DNA of 64,000 nt, from assembly GCA_021234155.1 (NCBI GenBank), contig JAJEKV010000032.1:7904736-7968735 (forward strand). The letters run 5' to 3'. Under the pieces are notes generated by a model. That model saw only the letters and a list, made by a program, of their open reading frames with translations, was not told the DNA's origin and did not search any database. A program made the translations under genes and the position numbers. The DNA is from Isoetes taiwanensis. Its lineage: Eukaryota > Streptophyta > Lycopodiopsida > Isoetales > Isoetaceae. Of the stretch, positions 45,961 to 57,300 are shown one piece after another; the first letter of the stretch is position 1, and each line of letters starts with the position of its first letter.

Positions 45961-47560
45961 TTGAGCTAAAACTTATCTCTTACAACAAACTCTCGAGGAG
46001 TTTTATGTCTATTTGCTAGACTCTTCTACTGTGAAGATATTCTCGCACTTCCACCACAAGCTACTGCATATCTGCCGTCGTCGTTGAGAAACTTCCACCT
46101 TGAATACTAGATTGTGTCATGTATCTGGGGTCAAGCATTGATAGCCATAATTGACTCTTGCAGCATCTTAGATGACTCTTGCTTCGTATTATTGTACGCA
46201 ACTTGACTAGGTGGATGTAATCGGCCCATTTGGATTGCTTGTTCCAAACATAGTTTCCCAATATGTCCTCCAAGATTCTGTTGGTGCGCTCCATTTGCCT
46301 ATTTGTCCGTGGATGATAAGCAGAGTTCTTCCACGACTTGGTGCAGATCATGTTGAAGAAGTCCTGCAAAAAGGCGCTGAAGAACTTCAGATCTCCATCG
46401 GTGATGATCGCCCTATGCATTTCATGCAATCCAAAAAGTCTCTTTGGTAGACAACAAGGCTAGATCCAAAGCTGTATCTATGGTGCGGCATGGCAAGAAT
46501 ATGCCCTTTTAGATAAATTATATACCACAACCATCAAGGCCCCAAAGTTCCTTGTTGTCCTTGGAAGGCCCGCTATGAAATCCATGTTGACCACTTCCCA
46601 CTTGGATGCTGTGTCTGCTCTCGGGATTCAAAGTTGTTGTGTCTTTGTCTGCTAACACAATTGGCATTCTTTGATGTATCTGGCTATCTGATTCTTCATG
46701 CCCGGCCAGATGTGGCTACTTCTAATCTTGAAGTAGGTATTTCTAAATCCTGCATGACCGGTAATAGGGCTTTTATGCGTGTCATGTAAGATTAACTTCC
46801 TTACTCCTGATGTTTCAAGTACACATAGCTTGTTCTTGTAAAATAAATTCTGCCTTCCTTTTTAAAACGTTTGAAGGTCTCTCTTTCCTTATATGTCCTT
46901 GCCCACTTGCAAAGACTGGCCCATGTGTGCTTGAACTCCATGCTAGATGAGATGGCTTCTTCTATCTTCTTGCCGAATTCGCTTATCAATGTGGAGATGG
47001 TGTTGCAAAATGATACTTCAAAAGCTTGCCAACAAGTGGCGCCGTCTTAACTTCTCTAAGGATCTCCTCAAATGGATTGTATGTTCCTTTTGCTATAGAT
47101 CATGGCATTGCCCGAAAGCGTCCCCAAGTCGAGCAATGCCTACAACTGCTTCTGGAGTGCTCGTTCTATAAAGAGCTTTGCTAGTCGACTCTGCATCTGG
47201 TGCAAGACTGATTTCACACTCTACGCCTCTATAGGAAAGCTCTCCAATTTCATCCAGAGACATATCATGAACTTCTTGATTAGCTTAGCAATCAGCTGAA
47301 GTAGCTGTTGCAAAGTAGCATCTTCCTTCCTACTCTTGTTGTCGGGGTCGGCGGCTTCTAGCCTAAGTATTATATATGACTTCATCCCTCATGATGCAGT
47401 TAAGTAATTGCTTCACTGACATACGTTGTGTGACTGGAATTACTTCCTTTACTTTAATTGTAAGGTGCTTGCCCTTTGGTGCTGAGATAGACATCTCTTG
47501 CTTATGATAGTCACTGTTGCCTTAGCCGGATTTAATATTCCATGTTTATTATGAGGTCAT
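45529..47560 (-). mobile_element. decayed chromodomain-bearing Ty3/gypsy element (pol relic)
   Basis: The minus strand, from right to left, shows a garbled RT piece near 47060 (TIHLRRSLEKLRRRHLLASF), the integrase zinc region near 46700 (HDTHKSPITGHAGF…CQLC), the integrase core near 46430-46200 (AIITDGDLKFFSAFLQDFF, SAYHPRTNRQMERTNRIL), then the C-terminal part and chromodomain (45906-45529). Large parts are missing and the frame changes repeatedly. This is the angiosperm-like chromovirus style, unlike the gypsy at 28.4-31.6 kb. Confidence 0.75.
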
Positions 47561-48449
47561 ACTTGCCGATATACATAGCTTGATGCCACTGCTTCACTTT
47601 GCTCTACTTAAGGTTGATGTCGAACTTGACTCTTGTTCCTTCGGTGCTGCTAATTGCTTGCCATACTTACTGGCCTAGATTTAGACTTAAGAGTCTTGCT
47701 CTTAAAGATGTCCGCCATCTAGGAGGTGCAAGGTTACAGGTTATAAAATTATTTACATAAATCCTATGGCCACAAGGTTTTAATGACATGACATTTCCTT
47801 TGGATACAAAACTAGCAATTAAATAATATCCTTGTTTTAGATCTAGTCTATACTCTAGGATCCCCCTTTTCTAATTTATTACCCTCTTGAAATAGTCCCA
47901 CATTTGAGTTGATGCTATCTAAGAAGTTGGTTGAACTTGTTAGATTGCTTCATTCTCTAGATTGTGTAATAGTTCATGTACCCTAGTTCTTTTTATCGAA
48001 CATATTCTGATTGTGCTCATCCCCAATGTTGACGTTGACTACCTTCATTAAAGGTATCCATATTCGTGGACTTGAGGATGTAAGGGACAATGTAGGGTAT
48101 TGATGTCGCATCTCAAAAGCTTAAAGGTAATGTTCTGCATTCTCTAGAATCTTTCATGTTGATTCATCCTACCTTAGAGGTTACAAGATTTGAGGATGGT
48201 TCTTCTAACTCCTGAATTGGTACTATTGTGTTGAGCCTATCGATTTTATTCTCTGTCTTGACGGTCACATGTTGCTGTTATAAGACCGATGACAATGTTT
48301 TGTGATTTAACACTTGTAACTGTGCAACTTCTATTCCTAAGAAAGGTCTATTTGCATCCATGTGCAGGGACTATAATCTCAACTGATCAATTAATAATGC
48401 TAGTATTTGGTTTCCCATGGTGCCTCTTCTTGTTGGTGTTTGACCTCCA
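47561..48449. other. no gene seen
   Basis: The right part may still be gypsy pol or gag relic but is unreadable. No conserved motif was found. Confidence 0.3.
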
Positions 48450-48511
48450 ATGACTAAGTTAGAAGGCCATCATGATCTTAAGATGGTGATGTCGAGGTTA
48501 AAAACCCTCAA

Positions 48512-48574
48512 CATCTATCTATCCATCCATCCATCCATCCATCCATCCATCCATCCATCTATCTATCTATCTAC
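48512..48574. repeat. (ATCC)n/(ATCT)n microsatellite
   Basis: About 15 tetranucleotide units: ATCT, then a run of ATCC, then ATCT again, over 63 bp. Confidence 0.95.
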
Positions 48575-48719
48575 TCACCCCGGTTTTTGGTCCACTGTTG
48601 AAAACATCAGTTTTGGTAGGTCTACATGTCCTGTTTTCAAAGAATCCTACATGTGGATTTGTGGAGGTGTGGTTTTGTTCGATAATGGTGTTCTTTTTTC
48701 AGTGGACTAAAACATCCAC

Positions 48720-49255
48720 TGTTGTTTTGTAGTTTCTTCTATTGTGACATGTCATTTTATAATACAATCCACTGTAGGAAAGAATACTTGAATTTCTACA
48801 TGTCTAATAATTCTATTGTCACATGTCTTTATAGATGTAGAAAAGAATATTTGATTCTCTACATGTCCTATACTTCCATTCACATGTCTTTATAGTAGTA
48901 GGACAGAGTACTTTATTTGCTAAGGCATTGTAGGAAAGAATACATGAATTACGACATGTGTAATACTTCTATTGTCACATGTCTTTATAGAAGTAGGAAA
49001 GAATACTTGATTCTCTACATGTCGTATGCTTCCATGTCACATGTCTTTATAGTAGTAGGACAGAGTACTTTATTTGCTAAGGCATTGTAGGAAAGAATAC
49101 ATGAATTACGACATGTGTAATACTTCTATTGTCACATGTCTTTATAGAAGTAGGAAAGAATACTTGATTCTCTACATGTCCTATCCTTCCATATCACGGG
49201 TCTTTATAGTGGTAGGGACGAGTACTTGATTTGCTACATGTGCACGATTTGCTGC
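48720..49255. repeat. tandem repeat with a 157-bp dimeric unit
   Basis: CACATGTCTTTATAG(T/A)AGTAGGA recurs at 48829 (variant), 48881, 48976, 49038, 49133 and about 49196. Alternating spacings of about 95 and 62 bp make a 157-bp higher-order unit. The block from 48881 and that from 49038 are almost identical, so the last duplication is recent. Non-coding. Confidence 0.85.
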
Positions 49256-49327
49256 ACGTGCACGATCACATGTCCTTATACTAGTATTCCATGTAAGACA
49301 AGTTACTTAAACTACTTCAATTACTTA

Positions 49328-49804
49328 ACACCTATTTTTGCATAACAAAACCATCAAGAATTTGATTTGTATTCCTTGAGGGAGTGCAGGACCGCTGCAA
49401 CAAATCCCTAAGCATTAATGTCATAGGACCACGCAAAATCCTAACAATATCCTAACATTTTGGATATTGTTAGAGAAAGACCATTAAACCACGCCTACAT
49501 TTTTGCATAACAAACCATTAAGAATTGTGAGATGTATTTTTTTATGGAGGATAGGACCATTGCAACAAATCCCCAAGCATTAAAATGGCAAGACCATGCA
49601 ATATCCTAACATTATTCCCCCATTTTGGATATTGTTAGTGGAACACCATTAAATCGTTCCTACATCTTGGTATAATTTAGACCATTAAGAATTTGAGATG
49701 TAATTGTTTATGGGGAATAGGACCATTGCAACAAATCCCCAAGCATTATAAAATGGCAAGACTATGCAATATCATTAGTGGAACACCATTAAACCATGCC
49801 TACA
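49328..49804. repeat. tandem repeat, period about 165 bp, three units, interrupted by a transposon
   Basis: Units carry CCTACAT(T/C)TT…CCAT(T/C)AAGAATT, then ATTGCAACAAATCCCCAAGCATTA and ATTGTTAG(T)GGAACACCATTAAA. They start at about 49330, 49495 and 49660. The array ends at CCTACA, the site of the large transposon. Beyond the transposon the right flank resumes TACATCTAGTTGGTA, matching the unit start CCTACATCTTGGTA, so the transposon landed at a unit junction. Confidence 0.8.
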
Positions 49805-49828
49805 GGGTAAAAGAAAGCTAGGGTGTCT
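49801..49828 (+). repeat. left TIR with TACA target duplication
   Basis: TACA is followed by the 24-bp terminal repeat starting GGGTAAAAGAAAGC. It is identical to the inverted right end. Confidence 0.88.
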
Positions 49829-50117
49829 TACATTTGGCCAAATGTAGAGTAAGAGATGTATCACATTTCAAATACATAACCGTTTTTTCAGTATGTACAT
49901 AATAGCTATATTATGGAATCTTTTTTTTCGGAACTACTTGCCACGTCAATTAAAACGCAATCATGAAGCAGATTTCAATTCCCGCCGCTCTAACCACTCC
50001 AAGAAACGCCTGAACGTTAGGAGAATTTCCCACTTTTACGGCTAAAACTTCGCCAGACTCGAGTTTCCCTCCTTCTTGCCGGAATTCCTCCGGCTAACCC
50101 TAAACCACGCAAGAACC

Positions 50118-53100
50118 ATGATGAACAATGAAGGAACGAGAAATGGCGCAAGAAGATTGCAATATCGGAATGTGACAAAGAAAATGAAGCGTAAGATTGA
50201 TGAAATTTGCAAATTTATATATGATCGGGTTCAAGATTTACGCCTGTGCGGTAAAGGAGAGCTTTAGCGATGGAAAACCGCTCGGGATGAAAGGCTGCAC
50301 TTCTTTTTTGAACACGCCATTGGAAATCCCAAATAAAGCAATTTGAAGGATACTATGCTAAAAAATATCCGTGAAGGTCTGCAGGAAGTGAAACAAGCAA
50401 ATAGCAATGATAAATTAGCAGCTAAGCATTCCCTGTTATCAATGATTGTTGGTGAGAATGGAAAACTCAGGCAAAAAGGAGTAGCCTCCAGAATTCTTCA
50501 AGTGCAAGCAAGAAACCTCACAAAAGCTGCAATTAGAAGAAAGCGGATGTCATTATCAGTGCTAATATATGGGGGCGGCAGAAGGCAACCAGGCGGAGAC
50601 ATGCTTAGGAATCAACCAAACAGTTGGTAAATGAGTTTTGGTTAACCCACACAAAAACTTCTCCAAAGTACAGGGATGTCAGGAAGAAAAGGACACTTCC
50701 AATCCAGTTTTTGGACATGCCCCAGGTCAGTTTTAAGTCTTTTGATCCTCTTTTTTGCAAGCTTGATAGAAGCTAGCTTCTGTGCATCCTGGATAAGTTT
50801 AGTAATCCTATTTGCATTCCATGCAAGGGATGTATATGATATACATTGAAGTACATCCAACTACAGTAATTCTATTTTTACACTTGGAGGTACTGAATGA
50901 GCTATGTTTAACAGGAAAAGTACTTGGATGTACTTCCACTTACATCCAATGTGGCATAAGGCAGAAAATGTGTTGAAAGTCAGGCTGTGTGATTATAGTC
51001 TTGATTTTTGTAGTTCCCAAGTACATTATAGTACATTTTAAGCTTTCTTGATCTCAAGATAGTTTTGAAAGATAGGGTGTTACATAAAAGTATTTAAATG
51101 TACTTCCTTCCATAAGAAAAGTATGAAATACATACATCTGTAATACAGTGACACTGTCTGTGACCTGGTTACATATTGAGTTTTTTATGTACATCTGGAA
51201 CTCTTTGGAGTACATTATTTATACATTTATACATATCATTTACATGGTATGTACTATGTTGTGGTATAGTAGTTGAATGTATATCAAATCATGATCTGAG
51301 TGCCATAGAACTAATGCAATGTCTGCAACATCTTTGAATTCGTAAGTAGTTCTAATTTATATCTTACTTATACATGCCGCTTTTTTCCTTGCAGAGTGAA
51401 TTGTATGAGATGTTCAAAGATGAACATCCTGAAGTGAAGATTAGCATCAGAAAGTTTGTTTGCTTAAGCCTACGTGTGTGAGAAGGTTGAAAAGAGAGGA
51501 ACACATGCTGCTGCGTGAAGCATGAACAAGCTGATCTATACAGAAGAGCTTTTAGCGTCCTGAGGAGCAAATTTCATGCCAATTGTACATGTTCTTGTGG
51601 TGTTTGTGCAGCAGATGAGAACAATGGCGTTTGCCAAGCTCCTTCTAAAACATTTCAAAATGTTGGTGCTATGTGGAGAGCTACGGTCTGTGACAAGGAA
51701 GGCGAAGAGTGGCATAGTTTGGACTGTGTCAAGGGAGAGTGCCGTAAGCTGTGGTGGCGAAAATATTCAAATCTGTCCTAAGGAGAAAAGAGTGAGAATG
51801 AGAACATTGAATGGCAAGTTTACAAGCACGTGAGCGAACCTTCCAAAGCTGGCACTTCAAGGAGGTTGAAGCTTGTTACTGAAAGCGGGACTCCAGGTAC
51901 ATTGCTTGACAAGATGTTTCAGCACCTTACAAAGTTCACTATTCACAACTTTTCAGCAAGTTGGCAGAGCAAACAATTCAGGAAATCAGTGCAAAATTTG
52001 AGGGATGATTCTGTTTTGTCAGTAATGGACTTTGCAGAGAAGAACTACACTTTGCGACCATTCGGGGGAGGTTCGGTCCGAGCATTGGAACAATGACCAG
52101 ATAACTATTCTGGTGCATATAACCATGATGAAAGTCAATGGCGAGCTGAAAAAAACTGTTCATTTGTATGTTTCCGATGTTATGAAGCATGATGCTTTCT
52201 TTGTTCAGGCTGCACTCAAGAAGCACCATATTTGGATGATGCAAAAAGGTTTTGGCCACATCAAATACCATGTCATGTGGTCTGATGGGTGTGCTGCTCA
52301 GTTTAAGTGTTCTCGAGCCTTTTATTTGAATGTGGCCCAATATTATAACAGGTATAAAATTAGGATGCGATTGGAATTATTTTGGCTCGAGGCCATGGAA
52401 AAAGGAGAACATGATGGGCGAGGCCGCTTTGGAGAAAAAGGTTCCTAGCAGCAGACGAGCAAAGGAAAGAGAATGGTGTTCCGATTTTGGGTGCCAACTC
52501 GCTTGCACTTTCTTTGAGACAAAAGAAGTGCAAAATGGACAGAGTCATATGGGAGGTGATGGCGAAGACATTAACGAGGGGACCCTCGTTGATTGTGAGA
52601 CATTGCCTGGTACTCTAGCTATACATTGTGTGTCTGCTATTAATCCAGCTGACCCAACACTTGTCATGTATAGATCCCTGTCATGTTTTTGCAATGGTTG
52701 CTTGAATTTCAGATGGGGAGAATGTGAGAATCTCGAGCATTGTGGTGCGTGGAAGCTGCACACAACCGGAGCCTAGTTAGGTCCAGTCGTGAACAAGAAG
52801 AGCTAGTTGGTTTTATGCGGTGATGAGCAAGAACTATCCGATGTACTCCAAATTGGAGACATATTTGCATCTTTGCTGCTCCAGGGAATCATGAAAATGT
52901 TCCATACTTTGTCCTCCTATGCGTGAAGGAGATGCATATTCTTCGGGAAGATGTGATTGGCGACTATGGAAATAGAATGCTTGCCTGGTGGCAGGGGTTA
53001 TAGCTGGTCATTACTATCAATTGCTACAAGGCACAAAGCACAAGTACAAGTTGTTGGATGACAAAATAGTATTGGTACCGGTGAATCAGTAATTGGAGCA

Positions 53101-53230
53101 AAGTTCGATCACGGCAAAGCAGTCAAGCATAAGTTGAAGGGGGCACGACAAAGCATATATGATCACACGAGAGGTGCATGACATGCTTATATCAAGCCTA
53201 CACGAGATTGTTGAGTGCACATGACTAAGT
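50118..53230 (+). pseudogene. DDE/RNase H-fold transposase of an unassigned family, one intron
   Basis: Exon 1 (50118-50725) encodes a basic, helical N-terminus (NVTKKMKRKIDEICKFIYDR; GENGKLRQKGVASRIL) with stops at 50265 and 50334 and a shift near 50565. An intron 50726-51394 (GTCAGT…TTGCAG) follows. Exon 2 has a Cys cluster (ANCTCSCGVCAADENNGVC), then MDFAEKNYTL near 52025, EHWNNDQITILVHI, LYVSDVMKHDAFFV, and WSDGCAAQFK near 52280, then WNYFGS in a shifted frame, and finally SCFCNGCLNFRWGE. The D…SDG…E-like series with HW and C-rich tail recalls a widespread but unnamed transposase-like family (animal and plant proteins with SDG.A.QFK); that link is from memory. Catalytic roles are inference. 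Later frames (IGDIFA, VKEMHILREDVIGDYG) carry the tail to about 53230. It is decayed. Confidence 0.7.
50726..51394 (+). other. intron of the transposase gene
   Basis: The donor CCCAG|GTCAGT and acceptor TTTCCTTGCAG|AGTGAA join two coding-like parts. The intron is unusually rich in TGTAC, GTACAT and ATGTACTT words, seen again in the minus-strand gene at about 56700-56900. Confidence 0.55.
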
Positions 53231-53266
53231 TCTATACAAATGAACTTTCATATTTGCCATCATCTT

Positions 53267-53640
53267 TCGTTATGTTGAGAAAACTAGTCGATTCTTTGTA
53301 AGTTTTTTGTTATTTACTTATTTTTTAATCGAAGTGCATTTTGATACTTCAATTTCGATTATCACGTAATATCTTACGTGACCAAGCAAAATGTATATCG
53401 AGAAAGTACAAAATGTTTATCAATTGTTGCATGAAGAAGTTAAACTAGTCGTGTTATGTTGAGAAAACTAGTCGATTCTTTCGCAAGTTTTTTCTTATTT
53501 ACTTATTTTTTTAATCGAAGTGCATTTTGATACTTAAATTTCAAATTATCACACAATATCTTTGTTTCCAAGCACAATGTATATCGAAAAGTACAAAATG
53601 TTCATCAATTGTTGCATGAAGAAGTTAAACTAGTCGTGAA
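53267..53640. repeat. tandem duplication of about 187 bp inside the transposon
   Basis: A block starting GTTATGTTGAGAAAACTAGT (53269) recurs at 53454 with about 90% identity, including AATCGAAGTGCATTTTGATA and TGCATGAAGAAGTTAAACTA. It lies between the transposase and the minus-strand genes, where both transcripts would end. Confidence 0.85.
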
Positions 53641-53929
53641 CTTGTTCGTTATAATGGATATCAATAGCTTTTCTTTTGATTCATGAAACAAAGCGTAAAG
53701 TGGAACATGTATGGAGACAAAAACTCTTGTATTACATATCACAAGATATACAACCTAGTCATATCGGATATGATGCCAATATATACAAGTCTGTTGTTCA
53801 TATTTTATATTAACATTAATTTACATTCAAAATCTGGTCACGCCCGATGTGAAGCCGTTACATACTATTTCTTTGTTTCAATATGTTACTTTCTTGCAGC
53901 TTGCCAATAGCCCGGACATGCCATCTCTC

Positions 53930-54580
53930 GTCCTTGTAGCCCTCTGAAAGCATTTGCCTCCAAGCGGTTTGTGGTTAGTACATCGGTTGGATTGCTAAAT
54001 GATTACGCTTCACATCTTTGCTGTGTCCGGTGCTATCAACAAACCCTCTAGCCATGGTTTTGAAGTGTCAAGAGACTGTGTCTTCAACATCACTTTCCCG
54101 CCATGAAGGTGGGCATATGCAATTTTCGTTGGGATTAAAGAGCATCTTGTACTTTCGAGTCGTCTACTATTAGTGTGTTCTTTGTCATTCCTGCATGCGG
54201 ATACTTCTCATATATAAACTCAATTGGCTTCAGGATACAAAGGTTTGTCTTGGATTTTTAATCCCAGGAAAAGGCAGCTCCAAAGCGGTGGCTTCCATCA
54301 AAGGTGAACCTTAAGTCCCTTATCTGCGTCATTGTGAAGATTTTATCCACTACTCTTGATAGGTTCCATGGAGCTATTGATGACCATATTCCTACTTCAA
54401 AGTGTTCAAATACAAATTCGGGAATTGTCTAGGTGGGGCCTTAAAAACAACACTTTCTTGCCTATTATGTCATAATTTCCAACTAGTCGATCATCGATAC
54501 CAAAGTCCTATGTATTTGTTTTGCCAAAACATTATTGATATCAAACACTATCAACCTTTTTTTGACACCCGATAAGAAAG
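53930..54580 (-). pseudogene. FCP1/NIF-type HAD phosphatase domain carried by the transposon
   Basis: The minus strand reads KRLIVFDINNVLA (HAD motif I; plant members often have D-x-N-G here), then in a shifted frame IGKKVLFLRPHLDNS, then FVFEHFEVGIWSSIAPWN with motif II (W-S-S), then FSWD, then LKPIEFIYEKYP and NTLIVDDSKVQDAL with the closing D-D-S motif. This order and wording is the NLI-interacting-factor/FCP1-like phosphatase domain of plant nuclear proteins. Stops after FSWD and DAL and one frameshift break it. It may be a separate gene or the tail of the Ulp1 gene; either way it looks like host-derived cargo. Confidence 0.72.
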
Positions 54581-54649
54581 AACATGCAATTTATCAATAA
54601 AGTATGGTGGAGTTGAATAAAAGAGATTTTATTCATTAAAATTCAATGA

Positions 54650-56440
54650 AAAAATGTGTATTTTATAATCAAATAGTGTCCGGCATTGACAATAGGGATA
54701 GGTTGTTTCTCAGCCACATTTATTAGTACCAGGTGGTCTAATAGTTTGGTCGCGATGTGAATGTGGTCTAACTCCTGAAGTAGTGCTCGGGTGAGAACAT
54801 CACGACGATCCTCCGCATACTTTGGCAAGAACCAGCTTCGGGTAATCTGCAAATGTGACAACAATACTTACATAATAAGTATTAAAAACCATTTGTTTGC
54901 AAGACAAAAGAAGTGAGACACTCACATTGGTAGTTTTACCACACACGATTGTGTCTACAAGCTTCGCATATATAAGCCGCAACATAGAGGCCACATGAAT
55001 CCCCATCTTTTCTCTTTGTGGACACTTATGAATCTTCACAACTGGTGAAGGATTTTGTCCATGCTTCAAAAAAGTGGGGCACTCGACACAACCGCGTGCC
55101 ATAGTGAGGATGTGGAGCCTGCAAAAGACCAGATCTATTTTGTAGCAAATGAATGAAAAAAGCTGCTAACATGGTATCCAATCTACTCAATATTAATAAA
55201 AGGAGATGTGAAATACAAAATACCTCTTAAGTGCAAGCATGTCAACGTCAATGTCCAAAGAATTGAAGATCCGAATGTTGATGGTGTTCTTACTCTTAGT
55301 AAGTGCCATGTTGAAGATGGCCAAAGTGTGATGTTCGTAACTCTACATAGCATTGGAATCATGATCCATCCGCACTTCAGCCAATTTATCCCTGTAAGAG
55401 CTACCTTTACAATATCTCTTCCATTTCTTCGGAGGCTGCCATAGATTTATCTTTTTTCGTTTGCCTTGGCCCATCTTTGCAAATTCCATGAAGTCTGTCC
55501 GTTGGGAAGAACCGGGCGTCGGCCTTCTTATCATCCGGAAACACGAGCTGCGGATACCTATAACAAGTTGAAAAGGATAAAATTACTAACTTGACTTACA
55601 CATACAAATGAACAAGTTCAAAGTCCAAGACGGAATACATATCCACATGCCGGTTGGAAAATTTTCCCACATCCATGTCCAAAGACATCTTGTTCAAATA
55701 AATAACACTCCATTTCGGCAAAGATCTGGGGAAAATCCTTGCCTTCTTGAGCTTCATCATTCGGTTCAGCAAGGCATCGTATGGCTCTGTATTGAAGCTG
55801 CGATGCGGGTTCAATGACCGATTACATTTACACAAATCATCTACATTCGTCTACTACTATCCATATTATTTTACAGTTTTTAATTTGGATACTAGATGTA
55901 AAAAAAAATGTAAGATATGTAGATCAAGTTACTGTAGAGATCATTCTTCGGTCTCAGCGACATTGTATTTCTGAGTCGGTATCCATTTCCTTCCCTTCTT
56001 TTTGGTTTCCTCACTTTCATTCTTATTAGGTCCGAATCCTCGTCTTCAACCTCTCCTGATTTCTCATTGTGATGAAATTCAGCGTCCTTTGCTATGTCAG
56101 AAGCAATATTTGACACAAACTTAAAAGTATCCTGCTCTACATGTTGATGCTCGGAAGATTCCTCTTCATTAGGACCTGTAAACATAGGATGTCATGGATT
56201 TTCAATTGCTTTATTACACTTGAAATAAAATGCTTTCTTACTGTTTCTCTTTGCTTTAATTGTCTTCTTCGTGGCTTTTTAGGCGTGGACTTCTTCTTTG
56301 GAGTCACAGCTTGCTTTGCCTTTACTTTTGAAGATGTGGCCTTAGCTCGCTCCCTCAATCTCTCGAGTTCCTCGTCATAACGGAATGTCACCATGCACGG
56401 ACTGAAGTGCGGCCTCCTCAACTGTATCACCACGGGAATA
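54650..56440 (-). pseudogene. Ulp1-type (C48) cysteine protease gene of the transposon, multi-exon
   Basis: A basic, Lys-rich region (DEELERLRERAKATSSKVKA; KKKSTPKKPRRRQLKQRE at about 56400-56240) leads over a short intron (about 56236-56178) to an acidic exon (GPNEEESSEHQHVEQ). Exons near 55835-55600 and 55560-55400 follow (MDVGKFSNRHVDMYSVL; NLWQPPKKWKRY). The protease part has INWLKCGWIMIPML, then HHTLAIFNMAL (catalytic His), IFNSLDIDVDML (Asn where Asp is common), and after an intron RKDGDSCGLYVAAYICEA (catalytic Cys in D-S-C-G). The last exon reads ITRSWFLPKYAEDRRDVLTR. Ulp1 proteases cleave SUMO-like tags and are often captured by CACTA and Mutator elements. Stops and shifts are present. 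Confidence 0.7.
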
Positions 56441-56689
56441 GTGATTTTGCTTTTTCCTTCAATCCTTTGCTTTCTTTCCCTCGGCTACATCTTGCACCTC
56501 AATTTTCTTTGGAACCTCCAAAGCTGGAAAACCGAACCAAGAATAAGAAATTGCTTCCTTTGACACAATGCAAATTGAATTTGAAAACAAGCGCACCTGA
56601 CCGTGGTGTAATTTCGCTTTCGTAGTTTTTTTTGGCACTTTGAAGCTCGAAAATAAATCACATAATGGTCGGATATCAGTCTCAAACTA

Positions 56690-57300
56690 ATGGGTCTCTA
56701 AGCATTACGTACATATCAATAGTTGTACATATTACTAGAACTCGATCTACATTGAAGTACTTTGAGTACATACACATGTAAACGACTATTTATCTAGATG
56801 GAATGTACATGTAATGTACATGAATGTGCTCCGATGTATGCACATGTACACATCGGACATTACATAAAAATACCTCTAAATGTTACGCCACAAAACTTCG
56901 ATTTACACAACTCCTAATTTTATGTATTTAAGTTCTACATTTAGGACCCTACCTTTGTGAATGTACAACATGTATGTAAGAAACACATATATGTATGACA
57001 TGCAAGCCAAGGAACTATAAGTATAAAATAACCAATTACACTCATACATCTTTGTAGCAAAACCTTAAGTGCAAACAATCTACATGTAAATGGATTCTAC
57101 ATGTAAATGGATTCTACATTGCGGTAATCACGGGTGCAAAGCAAATTGAACATAAATCATGAAATATTGCTTACCTTGGTGTACACACCCAAGATCTTTG
57201 AAATGTTTTCGTCCCATTTGCATGCTCTTGGGCGAGGATAGTCCAGCCAGTAAATAGAATATGAGAAACGAAGATATGAAATGAATGCTCGCATGGAGCA
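56690..57300. other. GTACAT-rich non-coding stretch inside the transposon (probable intron)
   Basis: Words such as TACAT, GTACAT and ACATGTAC recur at short intervals, mirroring the motif use in the transposase intron. No coding sense was found. Confidence 0.4.

Noticed and set aside
48450-48710. Frame with IHPSIHPSIHPS repeats
   Set aside because: Translation of the tetranucleotide microsatellite.
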